Under the pieces are notes generated by a model that had not been told where the DNA came from, ran no database searches, and was given only the letters and a program-made list of their open reading frames with translations. Of a stretch of 64,000 nt of DNA, positions 17,293 to 27,101 are shown one piece after another. The DNA is taken from the NCBI RefSeq assembly GCF_031656215.1, contig NZ_CP134228.1, positions 4,731,001 through 4,795,000 of the forward strand, written 5' to 3'. Origin of the DNA: Mesorhizobium koreense (lineage in GTDB: Bacteria; Pseudomonadota; Alphaproteobacteria; Rhizobiales; Rhizobiaceae). A program made the translations under genes and the position numbers. Each line of letters opens with the position of its first letter. Position 1 is the stretch's first letter.

Positions 17293-19230
17293 ATGATCCG
17301 CCGGTTCCGGAGGGATCTCCGCGGGAATTTTGCGATGATCACGGCGGTCGCCATGCTGCCGATCATGGGCGGCGTGGCGATTGCCGTCGACTATGCCGAG
17401 ATGACCCGCGAGAGACAGCTTGTCGAGCACGCGCTGGACGCCGCGGCGATCGCCACGGCCCGGCATGTCGTCGACGGCGCCACCGACACCCAACTCATCG
17501 CCTACGCGACCGATTTCTTTCACGCCAATCTCGGCGGCGTCGACCCCGCGGACACGACTCTTACAGTGACGCTGCCGACCACGGCCAATGGCGGCGGCAC
17601 GCTCAAGCTCGACGCCGTGCTCGACTACAAGCCTTACTTCCTGCCGGTCTTCAAGCAGATGCTGAACGGCGCAACCAGCAACGACATCCACCTGGCTACC
17701 AGGACGGAGGTCAGGCTGAAGAACACGCTGGAAGTCGCGCTTGTGCTCGACAATTCCGGCTCGATGAGCGATCCCGGCACGGGCTCCGGCGAAGACCGCA
17801 TCGACCTTTTGAAGGATGCCGCCAAGCAACTCGTCGATACGCTGGCCGCGCAGGCGCTTCTCATCAAACAGGTGGACAAGCCGGTCCAGTTCGCGGTCGT
17901 GCCGTTTGCCGCATCGGTCAATGTCGGCCCGCAATATGCAAGCGCCGAATGGATGGACACCGAGGGGATTTCGCCCATCCATCACGAGAATTTCAACTGG
18001 GCTTCCATGTCCACCGGTAATCGCCGGGCGGAAAAGGTCGACGGCAAATGGGTCAAGGCCGGATCGGACTGGGGCGACGAGGAGGGCGACCTGCTCACCC
18101 GCTTCTCGCTCTACCAGGACATGAAATATGTAAGTTCGCGCGAGTGGGTCTCCACCGGGCAAGAATATGTCTGCACCAAAACCAACAAATACAGCGGCAT
18201 CTGCACCGACGGCCACTGGCAGGATACGGGCTATTACGACAACACGATCGGCCAGTATTCGAGTTGGCAGGGCTGTGTGGAGGAGCGACCCTACCCTTAC
18301 GGCGACAGTGACGCGCCGCCCGACCCGACGGACCCCGCGACGCTGTTTGTACCGATGTTCGCGCCGGACGAACCGGGCGACCGTTGGGCGACCGACACCA
18401 AGCCGAACCCCTCCGGCTACGGCGCTGCCAACAATTACTGGAACGACAACGCGGACGCGACGACCGGTCTCGCGCGCGAGCAGGGCATGGCGAAATACTA
18501 TGCCGTCCGGCCCTATGGCGTCGGTTCGTCCAAGGGAACGGGGCCCAACTACTCCTGCACGACAGGCCCGATCACACCGCTTACCGATGTCACGGTGGCG
18601 GACGGGCTGACGACCGTGAAGAACGCCATCGATGCCATGCAGCCGAACGGCGGCACCAGCGTGCCTTCAGGCCTCGCATGGGGCTGGCGCGCGATCTCAA
18701 GTGGCGCCCCGTTCACAGAGGGACGCCCGGACGGCCAAAAGGGCAACGACAAGGTCGTCATCGTGCTGACCGACGGGGCGAACACCTATTATACGCCGGG
18801 ATCGCTCGGTTACAGCGATCCGGCCGACAACAAGTCCATCTATTCCGCCTACGGCTACGTCAACCCGGGCTACAACGGGACGTCGACGCCGCGGCTGTTC
18901 CTCGGCACGGACAGCAATGTCGGCCAGTTCGACTATTCCAACGGCAACTACACCGTGGCGATGAACGAGCACATGGCGGCGCTGTGCGCGAACGCCAAAA
19001 AGGCCGGCATGATGGTGATGACGGTGGCGCTCGACCTCGACGAAACGAAGACCGCGGATCAGACGCAGATCGCGGCCCTGCGCTCCTGCTCATCGGATTC
19101 ACGCTTCCGCACCGACCCAAGCGATCCGAGCAAGCCGGCCAAACTGTTCTGGAACGCCACCGGCGCGACGCTGTCGGAAGACTTCAAGGAAATCGCCAAC
19201 GAACTGTCGAATCTCAGGATCGTGGGCTGA
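17293..19230 (+). CDS. TadG-like protein with von Willebrand factor A domain (copy 2)
   Basis: Paralogue of the preceding gene: same N-terminal membrane helix (RGNFAMITAVAMLPIMGGVA), MIDAS DNSGSMS (Asp153), shared SWQGCVE and FVPMFAPDE segments and the same ending (FKEIANELSNLRIVG). It is 25 residues longer, the extra length being mainly in the middle region around residues ~275-320. ATG 17293 has GAGGGG 4 nt upstream. The 183-bp gap from copy 1 may hold its own promoter. Retention of all MIDAS residues in both copies suggests both are functional. Confidence 0.82.
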   Translation: MIRRFRRDLRGNFAMITAVAMLPIMGGVAIAVDYAEMTRERQLVEHALDAAAIATARHVVDGATDTQLIAYATDFFHANLGGVDPADTTLTVTLPTTANGGGTLKLDAVLDYKPYFLPVFKQMLNGATSNDIHLATRTEVRLKNTLEVALVLDNSGSMSDPGTGSGEDRIDLLKDAAKQLVDTLAAQALLIKQVDKPVQFAVVPFAASVNVGPQYASAEWMDTEGISPIHHENFNWASMSTGNRRAEKVDGKWVKAGSDWGDEEGDLLTRFSLYQDMKYVSSREWVSTGQEYVCTKTNKYSGICTDGHWQDTGYYDNTIGQYSSWQGCVEERPYPYGDSDAPPDPTDPATLFVPMFAPDEPGDRWATDTKPNPSGYGAANNYWNDNADATTGLAREQGMAKYYAVRPYGVGSSKGTGPNYSCTTGPITPLTDVTVADGLTTVKNAIDAMQPNGGTSVPSGLAWGWRAISSGAPFTEGRPDGQKGNDKVVIVLTDGANTYYTPGSLGYSDPADNKSIYSAYGYVNPGYNGTSTPRLFLGTDSNVGQFDYSNGNYTVAMNEHMAALCANAKKAGMMVMTVALDLDETKTADQTQIAALRSCSSDSRFRTDPSDPSKPAKLFWNATGATLSEDFKEIANELSNLRIVG

Positions 19231-19292
19231 CGAACGGTCCCCTCCCGACTTTCGCGCCTGATGCGAACAGCATGATTCCGCTGGCGAACGCC

Positions 19293-19321
19293 TTGACTCC
19301 ACGAGCGAGCGAAACTATCTC
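19293..19321 (+). promoter_or_regulatory. groESL promoter (sigma-70 type)
   Basis: TTGACT at 19293-19298, a 17-bp spacer, and TATCTC at 19316-19321. Position just before the CIRCE operator supports it as the housekeeping promoter of groESL. Confidence 0.7.
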
Positions 19322-19330
19322 ACCGCCACG

Positions 19331-19357
19331 TTAGCACTCGTGCAATATGAGTGCTAG
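19331..19357 (+). promoter_or_regulatory. CIRCE operator for HrcA
   Basis: TTAGCACTC at 19331-19339, a 9-bp spacer, then GAGTGCTAG at 19349-19357. This differs from the CIRCE consensus only in the last base. Located ~10 bp after the -10 box and 61 bp before groS, as expected for HrcA repression relieved on heat shock. Confidence 0.95.
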
Positions 19358-19418
19358 CAGCCGTTCCGGGTATCCGGACGGAAGAGTTGTCAACATCCCA
19401 TTCCGAGGGTTCAATAAC

Positions 19419-19715
19419 ATGGCAAAGACGAAATTCCGCCCGCTTCATGACCGCGTGGTCGTACGCCGGGTCGAATCTGAGGAGAAGTCGGCCGGCGGGA
19501 TCATCATCCCGGATACCGCCAAGGAGAAGCCGCAGGAAGGCGAAATCATCGCCGTCGGTTCGGGCGCACGCGACGAGGCGGGCAAGCTTGTTCCACTCGA
19601 CGTGAAGGCCGGGGACCGTATCCTGTTCGGCAAGTGGTCGGGTACGGAAGTCAAGCTCAATGGCGAGGATTTCCTGATCATGAAGGAATCCGACATCATG
19701 GGCGTGATCGGCTGA
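19419..19715 (+). CDS. groS: Co-chaperonin GroES
   Basis: Heptameric lid of the GroEL folding chamber. The 98-residue protein has the family start [13 protein letters not shown], the mobile-loop segment [18 protein letters not shown] and the typical ending ILIMK/DIMGVI-like ([14 protein letters not shown]). ATG 19419 is set by family length; the upstream open frame is not coding. Transcribed with groL, 65 bp downstream, under CIRCE/HrcA control. Confidence 0.98.
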   Translation: MAKTKFRPLHDRVVVRRVESEEKSAGGIIIPDTAKEKPQEGEIIAVGSGARDEAGKLVPLDVKAGDRILFGKWSGTEVKLNGEDFLIMKESDIMGVIG

Positions 19716-19747
19716 GACGCCTCACCCACCCCGCATCTTCAACCTGA

Positions 19748-21506
<1,759 letters not shown>

Positions 21507-21526
21507 CTCTCCCAGCATCTATCGGG

Positions 21527-21554
21527 AAAGGGCGGTCGCAAGGCCGCCCTTTTT
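21527..21554 (+). terminator. Rho-independent terminator after groL
   Basis: Perfect 9-bp stem AAAGGGCGG/CCGCCCTTT with an 8-nt loop, continuing into TT. It sits between groL and the convergent methyltransferase gene, whose stop codon abuts it, and may serve both strands. Confidence 0.85.
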
Positions 21555-22237
21555 CATTGCCGGTAGGCAAAGACCGTGCTCGGCTTCAGCGCTGCCCCAC
21601 CATCGCCGAAATCCGGTACCGCATATTCCGCGATCGGCTCCAGCCGGGCACGCGGCAGGAAAGCCCTTCCCGGATCACCGATCAGCACCTCGGCCCCCGC
21701 GGCGAGACAATTGTCGAGAAAGCACGTGACGCGCCTCGCAAGACCGGCGGCGTAGAACAGATCGCCGACCGCGACCAGGTCGAGGGCAGATGGCGCATCG
21801 GTCCGGGTCAGATCACGGCCGACGATCTCCACCGTCACGCCATTGGCACCTGCATTCAGGCCGATCGCTGCAATGCCGTTGCCGTCGATCTCGGCCGCCG
21901 TCACTGAAACCGCTCCAGCCTTCAAGGCCGCGATGCCGACGATGCCGCCGCCCGCGCCGAGATCCAGAACCTTTCGGCCGCGGACGCTCTCCGGCCGGTC
22001 GAGGAAATGACGGGCAAGCGCAGCACCGCCAGCCCAGACATAGGCCCAGTAAGGCGGCCGCCCCTCCCCGCCTTTTCCCGTCAGGCGCCAAAGGTTGCTG
22101 GCTGGATGCGCCATATAGAGGCTGATCTCGGGGATCGACGGCACGGGCTGAAGCCGCATGTTCATCTTGATGAAGCTGGCGGGGTCGACGCCGGCATCAG
22201 CCGGTCCGCGAGCGGTGCCGTTCAATGCAGAAACCAT
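21554..22237 (-). CDS. Class I SAM methyltransferase, ETF-beta lysine methyltransferase-like
   Basis: Seven-beta-strand methyltransferase with SAM loop VLDLGAGGGIVGIAALKAG and the post-II motif VGDLFY, both typical of the METTL20/ETFBKMT group. The bacterial homologue from Agrobacterium is known to methylate the electron-transfer flavoprotein beta subunit; that function is inferred here from motifs. The start is uncertain: ATG 22237 lacks a good ribosome-binding site, TTG 22243 is possible, and an internal ATG (MNMRLQPVP) would remove ~25 residues. Convergent with groL. Confidence 0.78.
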   Translation of the reverse strand: MVSALNGTARGPADAGVDPASFIKMNMRLQPVPSIPEISLYMAHPASNLWRLTGKGGEGRPPYWAYVWAGGAALARHFLDRPESVRGRKVLDLGAGGGIVGIAALKAGAVSVTAAEIDGNGIAAIGLNAGANGVTVEIVGRDLTRTDAPSALDLVAVGDLFYAAGLARRVTCFLDNCLAAGAEVLIGDPGRAFLPRARLEPIAEYAVPDFGDGGAALKPSTVFAYRQ

Positions 22238-22349
22238 CCTCAAAGCAACGCACTATCAAACCACCTTTTGAGGAACCGGTCACGCTATAGCGCGTTCTCC
22301 CGTCGTCATGGCCGCGACACTAACTCCAACCATGCAAGGAAGCACGCAG

Positions 22350-22535
22350 ATGGTGAACAAGGATCAGGTGAAGGGTGCGACGAAACAGGTATCCGGTGCC
22401 GTTAAGGAAGCGGCCGGCAAGGTGACGGGCTCGAAGAAGACCGAGGTCAAAGGCAAGGTCGAGAAGGCTGCCGGGAAGATGCAGAAGGCCTATGGCGACG
22501 CCAAGGAAAACGTGAAGGACGCGGCACGCCGTTAA
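22350..22535 (+). CDS. CsbD-like stress protein
   Basis: 61-residue, Lys/Glu/Ala-rich, highly charged protein of the CsbD family (VNKDQVKGATKQVSGAVKEA, then GKVEKAAGKMQKAYGDA). Members accumulate under general stress and are disordered in solution; biochemical role unknown. ATG 22350 follows AGGAAG. Stands alone with its own terminator. Confidence 0.9.
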   Translation: MVNKDQVKGATKQVSGAVKEAAGKVTGSKKTEVKGKVEKAAGKMQKAYGDAKENVKDAARR

Positions 22536-22557
22536 GCCGATGCTGATCGAAGAGAGG

Positions 22558-22582
22558 AAGGCGGCGACCGAGCCGCCTTTTT
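22558..22582 (+). terminator. Terminator after the CsbD gene
   Basis: AAGGCGGC/GCCGCCTT, 8-bp stem with 6-nt loop, followed by TTT. Confidence 0.85.
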
Positions 22583-22662
22583 CATATTCGCCCAAGCGGA
22601 AGTTCCGCAAGAGATTCCGTTGCCTGCGGCAACCGGTTGTTACTACAGAGAAAACTCGTCCA

Positions 22663-23940
22663 TCATGGCAGGCGCGTGGCCAGGACCTTGTCGATGCGGC
22701 GACCGTCGAGATCAACCACCTCAAACCGCCAGGCGCCAATGTCGATGCGGTCGCCGGTTTCGGGAATGCGCTGAAATTCGTTGATGAGGAAGCCTGCTAC
22801 GGTATCGTAGTTCCGCTTGGCCGGCAGGCTGAGATAGAGAAGTTCCGCCATCTCGTCGACCGGCATCCAGCCGGCGAGGAGCCACGATCCGTCCTCGCGC
22901 CGGACGGCTTCCGGTTCGTCTTTCTCGGTATCCGACCGGAAGGCGCCGGCGATTGCGTCGAGGATGTCGGCCGGCGTCAGAAGCCCCTCGAAATGACCGT
23001 ACTCATCGAGCACAAGCGCCACCGGCACTTCGGCGTCGCGCAGGAGGCGCACGGCATCCAGCCCCTCCAGCGTGTCCGGCACGACGGGCGCAGTCCGAAC
23101 ATGGCGCTTCAGGTCGAATTTGCGTTTCGAAGTGAGCGGCTTGATCAGGTCGCGGACGATCACCACGCCGATCACGTCGTCGGGCGTACCTTCGTAAACC
23201 GGCAGGTGCGAGTGCCGGGAATCGAGCAGCGCCTTGCGCAGTTCGACGTCATCCAGTCTCGCGTCGAGAAGTTCGACATCCGTGCGCGGCGTCATGATCG
23301 CACGCACCGTGCGGTCGGAAAGCCGCATGACGCCTGAGATCATGAATTGCTCGGCGCTTTCGATGACGCCGGCGCTCTCGGCCTCGGCGACCACCGTCTT
23401 GAGTTCCTCCTCGGTGACGGCGCTTTGCGGCTCGCTGGAGACACCGAAAACCGTCAGCAAGAGGCGCGTCGACATATCCAGCAGCCAGACAATGGGCGCG
23501 GCCGCGCGCGACAGGAACAGCATCGTCGGCGCCATCATGCAAGCGATCCGCTCCGGATTCTTCAACGCCAGATGCTTGGGCACGAGTTCGCCGATGATGA
23601 CCGACAGGAAGGTGATGAGGCCGATGACAATCAGATAGCCGGCGAGTTCCGCCGCCCGCTCGGAAAGCCCCTGCAAAATGAGGAAGCCGCTCAGCCTTTC
23701 GCCAAGCGCGGCGCCGGAAAACGCACCAGCCAGAATGCCCACCAGCGTGATGCCGATCTGGACGGTCGAGAGGAAACGGCCCGGATTGTCGCTCAACCTC
23801 ATCGCGGCAGCGGCGCCGCGCACGCCGCGCGCGGCCATCGGACCTAGCCGCGCCTTGCGCGCGGAAACGATCGCAAGCTCCGAGAGGGCGAAGACACCGT
23901 TTAAAAGGATGAGGACCGCGGCGACAAAAAGCTCGAACAT
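22663..23940 (-). CDS. CNNM/CorC (hemolysin C) family membrane protein
   Basis: Integral-membrane protein with an N-terminal CNNM (DUF21) domain of about four helices (LNGVFALSELAIVSARKARL, then VQIGITLVGILAGAFSG), a pair of CBS domains (~residues 200-320; MTPRTDVELLD and VPVALVLDEYGHFEGLLTPADIL) and a C-terminal CorC_HlyC transporter-associated domain. The family is linked to magnesium or cobalt efflux; ion specificity cannot be read from sequence. ATG 23940 gives the usual membrane start; the frame upstream is not needed. Confidence 0.9.
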   Translation of the reverse strand: MFELFVAAVLILLNGVFALSELAIVSARKARLGPMAARGVRGAAAAMRLSDNPGRFLSTVQIGITLVGILAGAFSGAALGERLSGFLILQGLSERAAELAGYLIVIGLITFLSVIIGELVPKHLALKNPERIACMMAPTMLFLSRAAAPIVWLLDMSTRLLLTVFGVSSEPQSAVTEEELKTVVAEAESAGVIESAEQFMISGVMRLSDRTVRAIMTPRTDVELLDARLDDVELRKALLDSRHSHLPVYEGTPDDVIGVVIVRDLIKPLTSKRKFDLKRHVRTAPVVPDTLEGLDAVRLLRDAEVPVALVLDEYGHFEGLLTPADILDAIAGAFRSDTEKDEPEAVRREDGSWLLAGWMPVDEMAELLYLSLPAKRNYDTVAGFLINEFQRIPETGDRIDIGAWRFEVVDLDGRRIDKVLATRLP

Positions 23941-24045
23941 GGGCGGCGGATCGGTAGCGGGAAGCGGCAGTGAGGTCAATGGCGGGTACGGAAACGGCTC
24001 CGCCCATTTTTTCACAGGGCCTCTTGCAAGCGCTTTTCCCCTGCG

Positions 24046-24069
24046 GTAAATGTTATATTGTTACGTAAC
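24046..24069 (+). promoter_or_regulatory. Possible Zur-type operator
   Basis: AT-rich site with TGTTATATTG followed by the perfect palindrome GTTACGTAAC, ~50 bp before the metal-transporter operon. Resembles alphaproteobacterial Zur boxes (GTTATA-type half-sites), and a Fur-family regulator gene is at the end of the same cluster. The match is partial. Confidence 0.45.
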
Positions 24070-24119
24070 GAGCTTCCAACCGATCGGCATCCATCATCCC
24101 ACTGCCGAAGGAATCATTT

Positions 24120-24998
24120 ATGCGCTCTTTTCTCTTCGCGACCATCATGCTGGCGGCCGCTCCGTTTCTGTCCTGCGGTGCGCTTGCCGCCGACAGGGTA
24201 ACTGTTGCCGCCGCAGAGAATTTCTACGGTGATCTCGCCCGACAGATCGGCGGCGACCATGTCGCGGTTACCAGTATCCTCTCCAATCCCGATGAGGATC
24301 CGCATCTGTTCGAGACCAGCCCGTCAACCGCGCGGGCGGTCGCTGACGCGGAAATCGTGATCTATAACGGTGCCGGGTATGATCCATGGATGGAAAAGCT
24401 CGTCTCGGCCTCCTCCGCCAGTAGCCGCACGGCGATCGTCTCGGCCTCGCTCACCGGCAGGAAGGAGGGCGACAACCCGCATCTCTGGTACGACCCCGCA
24501 ACACTTCCTGCCGTCGCAAAGGCGCTTTCCGGCGAGCTTGCGAAGCGTGATCCGGCAAACGCCGCCGACTACAAGGCAAACCTCGCAAAATTCACCGCTT
24601 CGATGGCTAAGATCGGCAAGGAAATCGCAAACGTCCGCAAGGCCTATGGCGGCACGGAGGTGACGGCGACCGAGCCGGTCTTCGGCTACATGGCCGAAGC
24701 GCTCGGCTTCAAAATGCTGAACGTAGAATTCCAGACTGCCGTCATGAATGACGCCGAGCCGACGCCAGGGCAGGTCATCGCCTTCGAGAAGAGCCTGAAA
24801 AACGGGTCCGCCAAGGCGCTCTTCTACAATTCGCAGGTGACCGACCAGGCAACCGAACATCTTCTCGATATCGCCCGTGCCAACAAGGTTTCCGTCATCG
24901 GCGTAACGGAAACCATGCCAGCCGGCCAGACCATCCAGAGCTGGTTCGGCGGGCAGATCGAGGCCATTGAGAAGGCGCTTGCCGCGCGCACCCAATGA
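24120..24998 (+). CDS. znuA: Zinc/manganese ABC transporter substrate-binding protein
   Basis: Periplasmic cluster-9 (ZnuA/TroA) solute-binding protein with a cleavable signal peptide (residues 1-23, ending ALA-AD). Metal-ligand His residues are visible in DEDPHLFETSP and GDNPHLWYDP, with a late Asp/Glu region in the C-lobe. There is no long His-rich loop, so zinc over manganese is not certain; the linked Fur-family regulator and operator favour zinc. It overlaps the ATPase gene by 4 bp. First gene of znuA-znuC-znuB. Confidence 0.85.
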   Translation: MRSFLFATIMLAAAPFLSCGALAADRVTVAAAENFYGDLARQIGGDHVAVTSILSNPDEDPHLFETSPSTARAVADAEIVIYNGAGYDPWMEKLVSASSASSRTAIVSASLTGRKEGDNPHLWYDPATLPAVAKALSGELAKRDPANAADYKANLAKFTASMAKIGKEIANVRKAYGGTEVTATEPVFGYMAEALGFKMLNVEFQTAVMNDAEPTPGQVIAFEKSLKNGSAKALFYNSQVTDQATEHLLDIARANKVSVIGVTETMPAGQTIQSWFGGQIEAIEKALAARTQ

Positions 24999-25789
24999 GC
25001 GCAGTCAGCTTCGACCAGGTAACGCTTGCCTATGGCGGGCGCCGGGTCCTTTCCGGCGTCTCCTTCACCGTGGAGCAAGGCGAATTCGTTGCGCTTCTCG
25101 GCACCAACGGCTCCGGCAAGACCACCATCTTACGGGCGGTCCTCGGCCTGGTCCGCGCGCAGGGCGGGACGATTTCCGTCTTGGGCAAGGCACCGCGGCG
25201 CGGCAATCCGGCCATCGGCTACGTGCCGCAGCTTCGCCGCGGTTCGGTGCAGACCTCGCTCACCGGCTTCGACCTCGTCGCCGGCGCGACCGGAGGCCAT
25301 CGCTGGGGCTGGCCGGTGGCCTCGGCGACCGAGAAAGTCGCGGCATGGAAAGCGCTCGAACAGGTGGGCGCCACCGACATCGCCAGGCGCTCTTTCGACC
25401 GGCTTTCAGGCGGCGAGCGCCAGCGCATCCTGATTGCGCAGGCGCTCACAGGTGAGCCGAAGCTTTTGCTTCTCGACGAGCCGCTGATCAGTCTCGATGC
25501 CGGGCACCAGCGCACCATCATCGAGCTCGCGCGGGAACTTGGCGAGCAGCTTGGCATCGCCGTCATCTTCTGCTCGCACGACATCAATCCGCTTATCAAG
25601 GCAGCGGACAAGGTGCTTTATGTCGGCAACAGCAAGGCGGCCATCGGCCCGGTGGACGAAATCATCAGCGGGCCGGTGCTGTCCCGACTCTACGGCACGC
25701 ATATTCACGTCGTGCGTGTGGAAGGCCGCGTCTTCGTCATGGCCGACGGCGTCGAACTGGAGGGGCACGCGCATGCTCACGATGCTTGA
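24995..25789 (+). CDS. znuC: Metal ABC transporter ATP-binding protein
   Basis: ABC ATPase with Walker A GTNGSGKTT (residues ~36-44), Q-loop YVPQLRRGSV, signature LSGGERQR and Walker B LLLLDEPLISLD. A Leu/Val/Gly-rich tail ends in a His-containing segment (EGHAHAHDA), common in zinc-transport ATPases. Energises the import system with the flanking genes. Start overlaps znuA (ATGA). Confidence 0.9.
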   Translation: MSAVSFDQVTLAYGGRRVLSGVSFTVEQGEFVALLGTNGSGKTTILRAVLGLVRAQGGTISVLGKAPRRGNPAIGYVPQLRRGSVQTSLTGFDLVAGATGGHRWGWPVASATEKVAAWKALEQVGATDIARRSFDRLSGGERQRILIAQALTGEPKLLLLDEPLISLDAGHQRTIIELARELGEQLGIAVIFCSHDINPLIKAADKVLYVGNSKAAIGPVDEIISGPVLSRLYGTHIHVVRVEGRVFVMADGVELEGHAHAHDA

Positions 25790-26573
25790 ATATGAGTTCA
25801 TGCGAAATGCCTTCGCAGCCTCGGCCATCGTTGGTGCGGTCGCCGGCGCGGTCGGCTATTTCCTGGTGCTGAGAGGCCAGACCTTTGCCGGCCATGCGCT
25901 CGCACATGTCGGTTTCCCCGGCGCGACCGGTGCGGTACTGGTCGGGGTCTCTCCTTTCTTCGGGCTGACGGCGTTCACGCTCGCGGCCGGCATCGGCATT
26001 GGCCTGCTTGGCGAGCGGGCGCATCGCGACGTGGCGATCGGCATCGTCCTGACGCTGTCGCTCGGGCTCGGCCTGCTCTTCCTGCACTTCTACACCTCCA
26101 ACGCCGCGCAGGCGACGAGCGCGCTTTTCGGCAACGTGCTCGGCATCAGCTTGCGTACGGTGCTGGTGCTGGCCGTGATGGCTCTCGTCACGCTCGCGGG
26201 GTTGACGCTCATCGCCCGCCCGCTTCTCTTTGCCAGCCTGCAGCCGGAACTTGCCGAAGCCAGGGGCGTCAGGCTCGAACTCGTCTCCACGCTCTTCATG
26301 ATCATCGTCGCGATAGCGACGGCCGAGGCTACGCAGATCGTCGGCGTGCTTCTCGTCTTCGCGCTGATGGTGGCGCCGGCCGCGACGTCGCTTCTTATCA
26401 CACGCGGCGTTCTCGTCGGGATCGTCGTCTCAGTCGTGATCGCCGTCGCCATCGCGTGGGTGAGCCTGTCGCTCGCCTACATCACTGACTGGCCGACGAG
26501 TTTCTTCATCACCGCGCTCGGCGCCGGCGCCTATCTCCTTGCCGCAATCACCAACAAATTGCGGGCGGCCTGA
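25773..26573 (+). CDS. znuB: Metal ABC transporter permease
   Basis: ABC-3 family permease with about eight membrane helices. Typical family segments are FVLRGQTF-like (FLVLRGQTFAGHALAHVGFPG) near the N-terminus and the LLVFALMVAPAATS helix in the C-terminal half. ATG 25773 is preceded by GGAGGGG at a good distance and overlaps znuC by 17 bp; ATG 25782 is less well placed. Confidence 0.9.
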   Translation: MLTMLEYEFMRNAFAASAIVGAVAGAVGYFLVLRGQTFAGHALAHVGFPGATGAVLVGVSPFFGLTAFTLAAGIGIGLLGERAHRDVAIGIVLTLSLGLGLLFLHFYTSNAAQATSALFGNVLGISLRTVLVLAVMALVTLAGLTLIARPLLFASLQPELAEARGVRLELVSTLFMIIVAIATAEATQIVGVLLVFALMVAPAATSLLITRGVLVGIVVSVVIAVAIAWVSLSLAYITDWPTSFFITALGAGAYLLAAITNKLRAA

Positions 26574-26632
26574 TCCTTCGCCATGTTGCCCAGCGCGCCA
26601 TCCGTCATTACGTTATACCTTGACCCGGCAGA

Positions 26633-27052
26633 ATGGCAGGAAGCGTGACGACCACCGAACTCACCAAAAACCAGAAGCTGGTTTTCGCGGCGCTGGAACG
26701 CGCTGGTACACCGCTCAGCGCTTACCAGATCCTCGACCAGTTGCGTGACGAGGGTTTTCGCGCGCCGCTCCAGGTCTATCGCGCGCTCGATCAGCTTCGC
26801 GGCTTCGGCGTCGTGCACCGGCTTGAGAGCATGAACGCCTTCGTCGCCTGCGCGCATGCCGACGGCCACGTCCATCATGACGGCGAGCCGATCGGCTTCA
26901 CCATCTGCGAGCGCTGCGGCGCGGTCTCGGAAATCCACGACGCGGATTTCCGTGCCTTCGTCGACGGCATCAGCGCGCGTTCCGGCTTTCGGCCGGAGAA
27001 GACAACCGTTGAAATCCGCGGGCTTTGCGCCGACTGCGCCAAGGCGGCGTGA
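26633..27052 (+). CDS. zur: Fur-family regulator, probably Zur
   Basis: 139-residue Fur-family repressor: N-terminal winged helix (residues ~10-80; LSAYQILDQLRDEGFRAPLQVYRALDQL) and a dimerisation/metal domain with HVHHDGEPIGFTICERCG and a C-terminal CADC pair forming the structural zinc site. Position 60 bp after the znuACB operon supports Zur rather than Fur or Mur. ATG 26633 or GTG 26645 are both possible starts. Confidence 0.8.
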   Translation: MAGSVTTTELTKNQKLVFAALERAGTPLSAYQILDQLRDEGFRAPLQVYRALDQLRGFGVVHRLESMNAFVACAHADGHVHHDGEPIGFTICERCGAVSEIHDADFRAFVDGISARSGFRPEKTTVEIRGLCADCAKAA

Positions 27053-27101
27053 CGCCATCTTTCAATAAGTTCCATATCAACATCCATCGAGGCTCAATCG
27101 C

